From Odiellus spinosus (lineage: Eukaryota > Arthropoda > Arachnida > Opiliones > Phalangiidae), in contig OY987240.1 of NCBI GenBank assembly GCA_963920705.1, forward strand, positions 6,970,766 through 7,034,765: a DNA stretch of 64,000 nt, in the 5' to 3' direction. Shown piece by piece: positions 12,018-21,537 of this stretch. Every line of letters begins with the position of its first letter. Position 1 is the first letter of the stretch. Below the pieces are notes generated by a model, which made no database searches, was not told where the DNA came from, and worked only from the letters and a program-made list of their open reading frames with translations. The translations under genes were made by a program, and so were the position numbers.

Positions 12018-12460
12018 AAATATTTTCCCATAAAATTTTCTAGAGTTTACTATGATCCAAACTTTTTGTCTCGTCAAGAAGTCAATTATAATTATGAAGT
12101 AATTGAGTCTGGTGTAAAATGGGAAAAAAAGAACAACATCGTTTGGGAGTTTCTGTTCCCGTACCACGATTGACGTGTTGGTTTGGCCCATTAGGATATA
12201 GTTACGGGAAAGGTATTTTACATAAAGCCAATGAGGACTGGTTTAGGCCAATTTCGAAGTTAAAAAAAATTGAAACTTACGTTGAAAATAAATGCAATCT
12301 ACCCGACTGCCGCTTCAACTCGGTATTGTTGAACTACTATCGAGATTGTAAAGATGGTGTTGCGTGGCATAGTGATGATGAAAAAAGTTTAGGTGTTGCT
12401 CCCATAATAGCATCTATTTCTTTGGGAGAAACGAGGAAATTTCAGCTCAAGAAATATTAC
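12018..12460 (+). CDS. ALKBH coding block 1 (5' edge cut by Copia-1; one frameshift)
   Basis: The frame from 12018 reads into VYYDPNFLSRQEV and stays open to about 12140. The domain then continues in the +2 frame to 12460, where GTGAGA provides a donor. The downstream frame ends only 15 bases later if unspliced, which supports splicing here. Confidence 0.75.
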
Positions 12461-12530
12461 GTGAGAAATTTTTGAATTGAATGTTAATCTTATTTGATCC
12501 TTAGTTTAAGCGAAATATTAATCTTGATAG

Positions 12531-12611
12531 AGAACTGATGCTAAATGGACAGTAACCTTAGTTCATGGCAGTTTATTAATAATGGCTGGAAAAACGCAAG
12601 AGGACTGGAAG
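12531..12611 (+). CDS. ALKBH coding block 2 (27 codons)
   Basis: Preceded by AG at 12529-12530 and followed by GTAAGT. It encodes the strand with HGSLLIMAG and ends KTQEDWK, a position where family members continue with HRVP, which is exactly what the next block supplies. Confidence 0.85.
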
Positions 12612-13102
12612 GTAAGTTTATTCGACATTAAACCAATTTATAATTTCCCCGGTGTTGAGCGCAAATGGAAGCGGACATAAAGGATAGCAGTTTAATTTTG
12701 GAACTGATCTATTCTGCGCTCACAACCTCTGGGCACTTTCCCAAAATTTAAAGTCTGTAATAATGTTCGAATAAATATGAACTTGGTATATCAGTTTAGA
12801 TATCGTGGTTTTACTCATATCATTTGTGATGTTTACCAAAATCAATTGACGTATTCGAAATTTCCATACTCATAAACCAACCTACCGCTGAGTTTGTCTC
12901 TCTAGTCATAGCTTAGCCAATCAGAATGGGAACTAAGATAGCGTCACTTCTTAATAGATACGTGCATAAAATTAGTTGTCTGCCCCTGAAGGGATCTCTT
13001 CAATTTCAGATTTGTCTACATGATAATCTAAAGACACGTTGGTGCTAAGGGTTTGCCAGTTTGAGATTCCAAAGAATTGAGAACCCTCCACTCCTTTCTC
13101 AA

Positions 13103-13604
13103 AATTGCTTTGGGAATCAATTTCAAACAGATTTGGCATATTGAAATAATTGGTTTATTCACGGATGGTGTTTAAGTAATTCCAGACAAATTATATATCA
13201 GTTATGATTTAACTTGTGCCAAAGTAACGGTTGATAGATAGCACTCTTGACCTATTTTTTGGGCGTGTGTTGTGTCCATATTCCGTTATTATTTTACTGG
13301 TAAAAGGTTATAATATTTACACTGGCACTCTCTCGTGCCTCTGACCTCTCAATATCTATGTTCACGCTAAAGACTTTGAAATGGTTTCAAAGTCTTTAGC
13401 GTTACCAGTACAATAATAACGGAATATGGACACAACACACGTCCAAAAAAAAAAGGTCAAGAGTGCTATCTATCAACCGTTACTTTGGCACAAGTTAAAT
13501 CATAACTGATATATAATTAGTCTGGAATTACTTAAACACCATCCGTGAATAAACCAATTATTTCTATATGCCAAATCTGTTTGAAATTGATTCCCAAAGC
13601 AATT
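13103..13604. mobile_element. Foldback/MITE in the last ALKBH intron (~500 bp)
   Basis: Arms of about 190 bp are inverted copies of each other: GCTTTGGGAATCAATTTC at the left end and its complement at the right end, continuing through AAACACCATCCGTG and CCGTTACTTTGGCAC. A perfect inner hairpin lies at about 13367-13402 (GCTAAAGACTTTGAAA and complement). The left arm carries about 65 extra bases near 13300-13365 that the right lacks. No coding capacity and no clear target duplication. Confidence 0.9.
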
Positions 13605-13986
13605 CGAATGTTCAAACTGACTTTTCAAGCAAACAGTACTATTTTCTGTTTAAGGATCGATACTGCTGACCCCAAACTTTTACGATCTGAAATATCCAAA
13701 ACGGTTTCAAATGTGGCTAGAACATCCCCGGCTCATTAGCAACTTCTACAAATACGCATGACCTACAGTGGCGCTATATTTGATCTCATAGTAGCGTGAA
13801 ATTTAAAAATTATGTTTTCACCACAAAAACTGACCTTAAACCCAAATAGATCTGTCGATTTTGTTCATTCTCATATTGGTTAAAACCTTAAGAAATAAGT
13901 TTAAACCTTGATAGTTGTATCAATGAAATTACAAAATCAGCCTACACCGCTATAATTAACCAATTTTTTTTTTTAATTCTTTTCAG

Positions 13987-14061
13987 CATCGCGTACCGAC
14001 GGAGTTTGAATACCGGAACCCCCGCATAAATTTAACATATAGAAATGTGTTAAAACATTGA
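13987..14061 (+). CDS. ALKBH terminal coding block (25 codons including TGA)
   Basis: Pyrimidine tract and TTTCAG precede it. It encodes HRVPTEFEYRNPRINLTYR and a short tail. It contains the second iron-ligand His and the 2-oxoglutarate-binding RxNxT(F/Y)R motif. AATAAA follows at 14070. Confidence 0.9.
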   Translation, partial: HRVPTEFEYRNPRINLTYRNVLKH

Positions 14062-14069
14062 AAAAAATT

Positions 14070-14075
14070 AATAAA
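14070..14075 (+). terminator. Polyadenylation signal of the ALKBH gene
   Basis: AATAAA starts nine bases after the TGA stop. It is in the right place for a compact 3' end, but AATAAA is common in AT-rich DNA. Confidence 0.5.
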
Positions 14076-14165
14076 TTTTTATTTTGAGAAAAAAGTTTAA
14101 TTGGATGTGATGTTTTTCAAACTGGATCAGCCGCCGCATATCCTTTTAAGACCTTTATACACTCT

Positions 14166-14275
14166 TCAAACGAGGCGTTATTAGCTGGTTTAATCAGATT
14201 TAACCGAGGTTTACGTAGCATTCTCAGTTTAAATCTGATTAAACCTCCGTTAACTATGCCTCGTCTGAAGATATT
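14166..14275. repeat. Short foldback (~110 bp)
   Basis: CAAACGAGGCGTTATTAGC and TTTAATCAGATTTAA on the left are matched by inverted copies on the right (to about 14275) around a loop of about 20 bp. Confidence 0.75.
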
Positions 14276-14460
14276 AGACAACTTAGAATATTAAACAGAG
14301 GCATGCTTAAAAGTAAAACTATAAAGATGATTCCCCCCCCCCCCTCTCATAAAAAGCCACTTAACTCTGCTAAAACTTGTACCCTTTGTAGATCCTTGGA
14401 AATTAGAATTTATTTCAAAACTTCTACTCAGGATTAGCAAGCCCCTATTGTCTACAATTA

Positions 14461-14560
14461 TAACAGGGTTGGCACGGTTTTTCCAGATTCAAATTCCCTG
14501 ACTTTTCCAGGTTTTTCCCTGACCTTTTTCAACGATTTTCCCTGACCGCTTCAGCTAATA
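14461..14560 (+). repeat. TTTTCCCTGAC-type dispersed repeat
   Basis: CCCTGACTTTTCCAGG, TTTTTCCCTGACC and TTTTCCCTGACC recur in 100 bp. I have seen this low-complexity pattern as part of dispersed non-autonomous elements in many invertebrates. Family unresolved. Confidence 0.4.
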
Positions 14561-14630
14561 CTACCCAATTTTTAACCTTTTATTTTATATATTAGAGAAG
14601 AGGCTAGCGTTTGACGCAGCGGATCTGGGA

Positions 14631-14845
14631 ATTTTTTTTAATCAGAATGGACTCTTACCACCAGCGGGGTGTCTCTCCCCCCTCAGCCCCGCGCTCTCTT
14701 CCGCGGCCGGGTGTCCCGCGATTTCGCGCGCGCGCCGCGTTTTTCCCGCGACCGCGGTTTCGCGCCGCGTTTTTCCCGCGACCGCAGTTTTCCCGCGACC
14801 GTGTAGATTTAGATGGCTTCAGTCGATCTAGAATAGGGGGACTTA
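14631..14845 (+). repeat. Maverick left terminal inverted repeat
   Basis: GC-rich segment matching 22888-23091 in reverse. Outer part is AATCAGAATGGACTCTTACC, inner part ends at AATAGGGGGACTTA. It contains tandem copies of a TTTTCCCGCGACCGC unit, with slightly different copy arrangement in the two ends. Confidence 0.88.
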
Positions 14846-14925
14846 AAGAAGTATAGGCTTCAACTAGTAAAAAAGTCTGGTTAAAGGAAAAAACATTTTA
14901 ATGATCAATTTTACAAACTATACAA

Positions 14926-15411
14926 TTATTTCTTAAATATTGTCCAAACTTGGTTTAATCTCGTGTACGTAGCCGTAGAATATGATTTATGAATCTTCGT
15001 GTCGTTTAGATGCTGATTCTTAGAAAATCCTCTCAAGAAGGTTTTGGTACTTTTTCCGTGACTTCTATGTATGAGGTAAAGGACGCTGTACGGTCCACAA
15101 ACGTCGCTTTCGAGGCTCTGAAGTTGTCTTTTTCCATACGACCATTTACGGCAGTTGGAGTTTAGAAATTGACGTATGGACGGTATAAATGGTTGTAACC
15201 CAAAACTGTCAAAGTAGTACCCATTACGAAAACCGTCGATGAATACTGCCACCCAATGTGATCCACGGTCCTGTTGTCGGTCAAAGTTTATAACCATGGC
15301 TGAGGGGTATTTGGTTATTCTAGCGGGTAGCCTATCTGACGGGTAAACGCCAGAGAAGCAAGGCGTTTTTGATAAAGCGTAAACCAAATCCGTAGTGCTT
15401 GTTCCGGCCAT
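14926..15411 (-). CDS. PRO: Adenovirus-type cysteine protease (Maverick PRO)
   Basis: 161 residues, intact. In adenoviruses and Mavericks this protease (peptidase family C5) matures capsid and core proteins. The triad is visible: His in SHWVAVFID (about residue 53), Asp in YYFDSFG, and nucleophile Cys in ESDVCGPYSV. The ATG overlaps the stop of the hexon gene as TAATG, which suggests translation from the same transcript. It is the most TIR-proximal gene on the left side. Confidence 0.9.
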   Translation of the reverse strand: MAGTSTTDLVYALSKTPCFSGVYPSDRLPARITKYPSAMVINFDRQQDRGSHWVAVFIDGFRNGYYFDSFGLQPFIPSIRQFLNSNCRKWSYGKRQLQSLESDVCGPYSVLYLIHRSHGKSTKTFLRGFSKNQHLNDTKIHKSYSTATYTRLNQVWTIFKK

Positions 15412-16691
15412 TAATAATCGACAATGACGTTCCTATTTTTATCAATCGGAATCAGACTTTGAAATTCCGAGTAGACCACGCACACCACAGCGTCGGGTAA
15501 GACTGTGGCGAATCCCAAGTCCAAACGTAACTGCCCTTGCCGCACAGGATTCCAATGATTACTGTTATTTGCAGAAATATCAGGAGTCAAATCGAACGCG
15601 TAAAAAGTAGATCCATTGGCGTACTCGAACGGTGTAATGTCGTTACCGTCGTCACCGTAATGTATTCCGCAGCCCGAAAAGATCGTATAATACTCTCTCA
15701 TAAACAACTTTTTAGTAAAATTTGGGGACAAGGCTTTCGAAGGAACCTGGTCGTTATCAACGTACAAGGCCAAATGATTTAAGTCGTAGTGTTTAAAGTT
15801 GAATGGGTTGTCTTGTAACTACCTTTGAACGCTTTGTTGGAGACCAAACCAATTATGACCCTCGTGGGTAAAGCGCCCAAGTATATATTGTCGAAACTCT
15901 GACTTTGAGTGAGCGCCGCTAGGGTTTTCGTTTTAATCTCCGTACGGGTGAAATTATACTGAGCCGCGCTCTGAGCGAGAGCGGCTTCGTGAGCTAACAG
16001 TATTTTAGGGCTAAGTTTGACTTTACGAACGTTCAAACCGTCTTCTTTGTTATTAATTTTTCAGTCTTTTAGCGTGGTGGTTTCTTTGAGGATCAGGACA
16101 AATGCGTCCTTGTTTCTCGCAAAGGATACTTTAACATCAATACCGTTCAACAGATATTCGGGAATGTTGAAAACGTCGCAAAATACTGGACAGTAAAATT
16201 CAATGTCAACAGATTTTTCAACGGCCTTTTTTCTTACGAGAAAGCCGGCGTTGTTGGCCAGGTCATCCATTCCCCCCCCCCCCTCGTCTTTGACCCATCC
16301 GGCGGCAGTCAGATGGGAAGTTTTAGCGGTCGGTCCATAGTTTAAGAGTGATTCAATGTAGGCACGATAAGAGTAATTGTTGGCGGCGGGTGTCACCAAA
16401 GTTGACCCGAAATATATTTCACAAGTTCTCCACAACGCGTGAGCGGCGTTGTTTACGAGACCTATTACGGCGTCGTCGGGTAGTATTCCCCCATCATCCT
16501 TGGTAACGCTGAGACGGGGCCAAATCAACATAGTAGTCGCCATTACCGGGAATACGATATTCCACCGTTGAGCTATCGTTGAGAGCCGATAAAGTTTTGT
16601 ACCAAGTACATTGCGAATGTTCGATTCTGGTCTGGGTGGGTGTTGGGGCGAAAATATCTAGTTCGCTCTTAAGAGCTTCGACGGACAACAT
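15411..16691 (-). pseudogene. MCP: Hexon-like major capsid protein (double jelly-roll), broken
   Basis: Homology to adintovirus/Maverick hexon is spread over four stretches: 16691-about 16525, then about 16520-15815 with an internal TGA at 16061-16063, then about 15812-15411. Frame changes fall near 16520 and 15812. Landmarks: FAPTPTQTRIEH at the N-terminus, VRKVKLSP in the middle, FDLTPDIS, GQLRLDLGFATVLPDAV and IDKNRNV at the C-terminus. A poly(C) run encoding GGGG near 16270-16282 is a further indel-prone spot. This copy cannot make a full capsid protein. Confidence 0.85.
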
Positions 16692-17103
16692 TATTTTTCA
16701 CGGTTGAGAAAATATCACGCGGTGTCTTCTTCGGCTTCCTCTTCGTGACTGACAGACGTTTCAATTTGCGTCTCTTTATAGCCCCCGATCCCTCCTGGGG
16801 GTTGACAATTTCATCCATTGTTTCGACAAACCGGCGTTTAGCGGCTGTTTTTACATTTTGACCCTCAGCTACGTCACCAAGAATTTTATATCCAGTTGTA
16901 GCAGCCTTGACACCCAAATGTTTCGCCCCCCTAATTAGTAAAGGCTTGGCCCAACGGAACAAGCCCTTAAGCATGCTACCGATACCGTGGCCTTTCTGAT
17001 TAGGCGTGCCTACAAAGACTCTAGAAACCCCGCCGCCAGCCTGGTCGAGATAGTATTCCCGATATGCGCAAGTGCGAGATTCTAAGACGTGTGGTTTCGG
17101 CAT
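16669..17103 (-). CDS. Small Maverick virion protein, adenovirus-core/pX-like
   Basis: 144 residues: an N-terminal tyrosine-rich stretch (YREYYLDQAGGG), a glycine-rich turn (GHGIGSMLKGLFRW), a helical hydrophobic middle (PLLIRGAKHLGVKA) and a basic tail rich in Lys/Arg (IKRRKLKRL). This layout recurs in Mavericks and adintoviruses between penton and hexon genes. It is thought to be a core or membrane-active minor virion protein. The exact assignment (pX versus pVI analogue) is uncertain. It overlaps the penton ORF by 22 bases and the hexon start by 23. Confidence 0.7.
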   Translation of the reverse strand: MPKPHVLESRTCAYREYYLDQAGGGVSRVFVGTPNQKGHGIGSMLKGLFRWAKPLLIRGAKHLGVKAATTGYKILGDVAEGQNVKTAAKRRFVETMDEIVNPQEGSGAIKRRKLKRLSVTKRKPKKTPRDIFSTVKNNVVRRSS

Positions 17104-17954
17104 GGTCTAAAGTGTAGTTTACACGTGCTCTGTCCGAACTCGAATGGCGCAACTAGACCCAAACCGGTCCTTATATCCATTTCCAACGTATCGAAATAGC
17201 GTTTAGCAACTTTAACATAATGAGGCGAATCGAATGTTTTCGTGATTACCGAACCATAGGGTCTATCCTCGACACTAACGATCCGGAGCAACGGGGCTAC
17301 CGTATCACCGACCAACTCATTGCTGACGATATCAGAGTAGACAAACAGCTGATCGGGAACAAAGTAGTTTAACCTAGCAGGGACGTCGCTTCTGAAATTT
17401 AACTCAGCCTTATCAGGCGGGCAACTAAAGGTTTTAAACTCATCCTTGAACCCTAGGACCCGGGTAAGAACTGGAGAAAAGGCTAGTTCGGAAAAATTTC
17501 TGACAAATATGCTCGTGTGATTAGAAAGAGGATCATCGAGAAAAGTAAACAGACTACCGTATTTCCACGTTTCAAAACCCGTGTATAGTTGTTTAATTAA
17601 TACGGGTAAACTCGAGTAATAACCCCCGGGGATCGTAAAAGTGTGGCCTACTATGGGGCGTTTGGGTGAGGTCTCTACGTACGTGACGGCACCGCCGGTT
17701 CTTACGATAGTTCTGGTTTTTGGTGGACCGGCAGGAGGACCGGGCTCAGTCACCATTAGCTGTACGTGACCTTCGCCTTCCTTAATATTGTGAAAGGACA
17801 AGGGGTATATAATCTCAACTAAGGCCACCTCCCATTCATCCCCCTCCAATTGTATGGCTTTTGATAGTTTGGTAGAGTAACGGGCGGTAGTGTTATCAGA
17901 GTAAATTTTCATACTAGCATTACTAGGAAGCGTTAGGTAAAAGGGAGACTGCAT
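17082..17954 (-). CDS. mCP: Penton-like minor capsid protein (single jelly-roll)
   Basis: 290 residues, open. It begins with the conserved FYLTLPSNAS segment, followed by YSTKLSKAIQLEGDEWEVALVEI and a GGYYSSLPVLI motif near residue 110, and ends FEFGQSTCKLHFRP. These are hallmarks of Maverick/adintovirus penton, which occupies capsid vertices. The start ATG lies inside the decayed 3' end of the integrase gene. Confidence 0.85.
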   Translation of the reverse strand: MQSPFYLTLPSNASMKIYSDNTTARYSTKLSKAIQLEGDEWEVALVEIIYPLSFHNIKEGEGHVQLMVTEPGPPAGPPKTRTIVRTGGAVTYVETSPKRPIVGHTFTIPGGYYSSLPVLIKQLYTGFETWKYGSLFTFLDDPLSNHTSIFVRNFSELAFSPVLTRVLGFKDEFKTFSCPPDKAELNFRSDVPARLNYFVPDQLFVYSDIVSNELVGDTVAPLLRIVSVEDRPYGSVITKTFDSPHYVKVAKRYFDTLEMDIRTGLGLVAPFEFGQSTCKLHFRPCRNHTS

Positions 17955-19043
17955 CTTGAGCGTGAATCCAACTGGACATTGATTCGGGGTAACCTATAGC
18001 CACTTTACGAACAACTCTTTCTGTCCTTTGTTCGTACGCCTTCGTAAAACCTTTTCTATCGTATAAGTCGTGGGTCTGTCGACTGACTGAAGCTCTTGAA
18101 TATAGAACACTCCTTTTATAGGTTCTCCCGCTAAATCTTCTAGCCTGTATACGGGTGGATATCTTTCTACTAACCCGGTAATTTTAAAAATCTCCAAGGT
18201 CCAATTTTCGTCATACCCTTTTTCAAAAATCATCTTGTTTCGGCTAACACGAACGTAATCCCCCACTCTCAGCCCCTTTGGTTTATCTTTCTGACCTTCT
18301 TTCCAAAGTTTTTTCTCGTTGTAGTATTTCCCATATATATTATATAGAACTTTAAGGACGTTCTTTTCTGAAACCTCATCGGGGGCCATTTTGATGGTCG
18401 AGTGTCTCGAGCTATTGTAAGCCTTAACCAGATCATCTAAAACGTCAATGTATCTCTTGGTGTTGTTTTTAGTAAAATATCGATACATACGAGCCTTCAG
18501 GGTTTGGTTTAATCGTTCGACCATACACGCTTTAATATCATCGTTTTCGCTTGTGAAAAACTTTACACCCTTTTCTTTTAAATAGGCTTGAAAAAGTTTG
18601 TTCTTAAATTCAGTCCCCTTGTCAGTTTGTAACTTTAAGGGAACTTTGTCGTTAAATACTTTCTTGAATGCCTCAACTATCGCTGTACCGGATTTAGTTT
18701 TCAGGGGCACAACCCAGGCTTTTCGACTAAAACAATCGATTACTGTCAAAATGTAGTTGTAGCCGTCATTAAGTTTGGACAATGACCGCATATCATTAAG
18801 GTCGGCTTGGTATTGATCGCCTATATTATTCACCAACACCTTGTTTCGCTTAAACTTTTTAAAAGCTCTCTTGTGCAGGGTATACGCCTCTTCTCCCCTG
18901 AGCCAATCTTTCACTTCTTGTCTCGTAATTCCAAACGATTTTGCGGCTGAATGCAGTTTTTCCACACCCCCAAAACTACCTTCGTGGTCGGGGGTAAAGT
19001 AAATATCTCTTAGGACGTCGGAGTTGTCCTGTACGGCGACCAT
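17940..19043 (-). CDS. INT: Maverick retroviral-like integrase with C-terminal chromodomain (tail frameshifted)
   Basis: 349 residues to the stop at 17994. The DDE core is visible: D in YQADL (about residue 79), D in LQTDKGTEF, E in CMVERLNQTLKARMYRYF. An SH3-like region follows (GDYVRVSRNK), then a chromodomain (YTIEKVLRRR, ELFVKWL). The annotated frame stops right after KWL. The conserved continuation of the chromodomain is readable in another frame to about 17940, so a one-base indel truncates it. Codons remain open upstream of the chosen ATG for about 20 residues, so the true start may be earlier. The role is integration of the element with target duplication. Confidence 0.9.
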
Positions 19044-19074
19044 TTGATCTTGGGGGACGGCGTCCTTTTGTTCA

Positions 19075-19190
19075 CGCTGGATATGGGTGACGGTGGGCTT
19101 TTTTTTTCACACCAGATTGGGGGGACTGGGTCCTTTTTGTCACGCCCGATAGGGGTTGCTGTGTCAATTTTTCACGCCTGATAGGGCTAT
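19075..19190 (-). repeat. Degenerate ~36-bp tandem repeat between the integrase and 179-aa genes
   Basis: The plus strand has four imperfect copies of a unit ending TTTTTCACGCCYGATAGGG. The unit is close to a multiple of three and overlaps the likely junction of the two coding regions, so it may have encoded a repetitive linker. Confidence 0.6.
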
Positions 19191-19703
19191 TTTATGGAGG
19201 GATTTTGGTGGCTGAGGAATGATGTTAGCTAGCAAGTTGGTGAACGCGTAATAACCACGGGGTTTCGTACCATACGTTGGTCTGACAAATTCCAGGGCAA
19301 TATCCCGAATGTTAGAACCCGGTATTACCGCGTTGTTTACAATAACTTCATCCGTCTCCGACCACCTAATCTTGTGGGGAATATCATCGATCTGATCCAC
19401 GAGCTTCTGAACACTAGATATATATCTAAGAGGAATGTCGTCCAGCCAAGCTAAATTCAAACCCTTACTAGGGACGTCCTCTATCAATATTTGTTTCGGT
19501 TGTTTAGCGATATTATGCAAGTTGGTATGTCTTTGCAGCGCCTGTTCGTACAAACGCCATTTCGAACTATCGTCCAAATCCTTTCTATCCAAAATGGAGT
19601 GCATTTCGCCGTCTAGCGTCGTTACTTGTTTTTGTTGGTGCGGGAAAGGATCGTCTTTGAGAGCCGAGTTTGGCACGAGTAACATTTTCTGAGCGTACTG
19701 CAT
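19164..19703 (-). CDS. Conserved Maverick protein of unknown function
   Basis: 179 residues, open. It starts MQYAQKMLLVPNSAL and contains DDSSKWRLYEQALQRH, a pattern I recognise from many Maverick-encoded proteins located next to the small basic protein. No enzymatic motif is visible. The middle contains a Pro/Ile-rich segment and two short acidic patches. Likely structural or assembly related by position, but this is inference. Confidence 0.65.
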   Translation of the reverse strand: MQYAQKMLLVPNSALKDDPFPHQQKQVTTLDGEMHSILDRKDLDDSSKWRLYEQALQRHTNLHNIAKQPKQILIEDVPSKGLNLAWLDDIPLRYISSVQKLVDQIDDIPHKIRWSETDEVIVNNAVIPGSNIRDIALEFVRPTYGTKPRGYYAFTNLLANIIPQPPKSLHKIALSGVKN

Positions 19704-19705
19704 GA

Positions 19706-20041
19706 TTAAGACTGGTTTCCGGCGATGGCGCCGATCAGGGACGAGACGATAGGGAAGAGAAGCGAGAAAAAACCTCCGCCTTCTTGAACTAGTATGTCAC
19801 GTTTAACTTTCCACGCTAGTTTCTTGTTAGCAATCTTTCTTAATTTTGTCGAATGTCTAGCCAATTTCTTTACTTGGGCCTGGTTTAATGTTACGTTACC
19901 GTACAAGGTATTATGAACACACTCGGCTATAGCGTCGATTAGCGATTTCTTGGCGTTTTTCAATAAAGTCCTACGTTGAGCGCGTCTCGAATGGGCCAGG
20001 ACAGAGAGCAAATCTCTTTGCGACTTTACCGAGTAAGGCAT
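19706..20041 (-). CDS. Small basic Maverick protein with C-terminal glycine-rich hydrophobic tail
   Basis: 111 residues, very basic (RRAQRRTLLKNAKK; HSTKLRKIANKKLAWKVKR), ending GGGFFSLLFPIVSSLIGAIAG, a membrane-seeking segment. It starts two bases after the end of the upstream spacer and is followed by the 179-aa gene with no gap. A basic body with a hydrophobic tail suits a DNA-binding or membrane-active virion component. Widely conserved in Mavericks, function unproven. Confidence 0.7.
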   Translation of the reverse strand: MPYSVKSQRDLLSVLAHSRRAQRRTLLKNAKKSLIDAIAECVHNTLYGNVTLNQAQVKKLARHSTKLRKIANKKLAWKVKRDILVQEGGGFFSLLFPIVSSLIGAIAGNQS

Positions 20042-20081
20042 GCTTCACTATTGACGGTAGCGGGCAGCTTACCCCCCCGTT

Positions 20082-20770
20082 TTATACCTTCGGGACGTAC
20101 ACGACGCACGAGTCCCCCGGGAAAATCAAGGTTCTAACCCTTTGGTTTTCTGGACACTGTTGTTTCATGTCCATTAAAAGGTAGCCGAAGGCGTGACCCG
20201 TAGCGTCTCGGTACGCGTCGACTACGAACCGCCAGTTATCCGGGAACATTTGGCGAGCTATCGTGGCCAGTTGTTGTTTGTCTCGAGGCGATTTCATTAA
20301 GATGAGGTAGTGAGCATTCAGAGATATGTCCCGTGAGTCCTTCGACTGATGGAATAAGTTTTGACTAATGAAGATCACGCTTAGGTTCCTATGATGCGTT
20401 CCTTTCGTAAACAGCGCTCCGATTTGTCCCTTATTCTCAGACATTAGGTCATCAATGATTAAAAGACACGGTTTGCTACCATTGTATTCGGTTAGGTCGG
20501 GTAATCCCGACTTGAAAGTGACTGTTTCTTTTTAAGTGTTGAAAAAGGGTTGCCATTCGCCGTAATACCAGTGAATCGCGCTGAATGACGGTGAGAACAT
20601 TACGGACCTGTGTTCGAGTAGTTTTAAAACTAGTTGAGTCTTCCCTGATTGAGAGGGTCCCACCAAGATGGCGTTAAACGGGTGATAAAACGGAATCAAG
20701 ACGATCTTGGTTGGTTGTTCGCCGTAAAATGGAGCCGAGGCTAAAAGTGTGCCGGATTTATACCCCCGGT
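20082..20770 (-). pseudogene. ATP: FtsK/HerA-type (A32-like) genome-packaging ATPase, one stop
   Basis: Walker A GPSQSGKT lies near 20650, Walker B LLIIDDLM near 20455, followed by FISQNLFHQ and a C-terminal IFPGD region to 20082. A TAA near 20535 interrupts the frame between the Walker motifs. No frame change is needed on either side, so this is a single-stop pseudogene. In Mavericks this ATPase is assigned to packaging DNA into capsids. Confidence 0.85.
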
Positions 20771-21340
20771 CAACCCCTCCCCACTCCCCCGCTAATATAT
20801 TATTGAACGCGAAATAGCGATTATTGAATTTAAGTTTTCGTGTCGTCCAAATGTTTTACAAACTTTCGTTTCTGCGCTGATGGAACCAAAACATTCGAAG
20901 TGAAACCTGCATTTTTCAAATAAAAGTACCGACCAAAAATCGTGCCTTTAGATTTCGAGCGCTTCATTGGAATAACATTGATTTTATCTATAGCACTGAG
21001 CCGAAACTAATCGTTAATATGGCCCAAACTTTACGCGAAACTGACATTTTGTATTCTATTATAGATGACGGTAAATGTTATGGTTAAAAACGTGTCTCAT
21101 TTAACAAAAAAGGTTGATGTAAGTTTTTATTTGCGATTTTGGATCTTTACACTATTTCTAAATATGGGGTTTTCTAATATTTGGTGGTACGTGTAAATAT
21201 ATCAGGCCTGCCCGAACATGTTTTACGCGAAGGAACGTCACGTGGCATAATTAACACGCCACGGTTCTCGGTGTCACCCCCCCTTCGCATAGTGACATCA
21301 CGATTGACTTGCAAAAGAAGCGACACTTGACTCTACGCCG
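20771..21340. other. Intergenic gap where a DNA polymerase gene would be expected
   Basis: No open frame or polymerase motif on either strand. AT-rich, with several CACGTG/ACGTCA-like sites near 21235. I see nothing that encodes a family-B polymerase. Confidence 0.5.
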
Positions 21341-21345
21341 CCAAG

Positions 21346-21537
21346 ATGGACACACAGGCCGAATCCACGGTTCTCGCCAGAATATTGGCCAAGAAACCTC
21401 AAAATCTTATCATCATATTAACCCTCGTGTTTGTAATCGGGTTTCTTGAATTTATGAATTTTTGGGTTCAACACTATGAAATTAAGATTGATTTGAAACC
21501 AAATACCGGTCAACCCTTTAACCGTAGCACCGTATAA
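21346..21537 (+). CDS. Small single-pass membrane protein
   Basis: 63 residues, ATG in a favourable context (GCCAAGATGG). One hydrophobic helix (about residues 21-40, LIIILTLVFVIGFLEF) is preceded by a Lys-containing N-terminus and followed by a polar tail. First gene of the plus-strand cassette. No family recognised. It could be an accessory membrane protein or a chance ORF, but the start context and placement argue for a gene. Confidence 0.5.
   Translation: MDTQAESTVLARILAKKPQNLIIILTLVFVIGFLEFMNFWVQHYEIKIDLKPNTGQPFNRSTV

Larger units (their letters stand above)
12018..14061 (+). pseudogene. ALKBH2/3-type Fe(II)/2-oxoglutarate dioxygenase (AlkB homologue), spliced host gene, apparently interrupted
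   Basis: AlkB homologues oxidatively remove alkyl lesions from DNA/RNA bases. Three coding blocks are visible: 12018-12460, 12531-12611 and 13987-14061. Together they carry the family landmarks in order: PRLTCWFG, FNSVLLNYYRD, the iron ligands H and D in WHSDDE (about 12366), IASISLGETRKFQL, HGSLLIMAGKTQEDW, then the distal His and Arg in HRVP and RINLTYR. Both introns are phase 0 with GT...AG ends (GTGAGA...ATAG, 70 nt; GTAAGT...TTTCAG, about 1.4 kb). Within the first block the frame changes by one base near 12140, just before the PRLT motif. The upstream exon is cut by Copia-1. The gene is either a recent pseudogene or an intact allele elsewhere. A sequencing indel could explain the frameshift but not the insertion. 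Confidence 0.85.
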
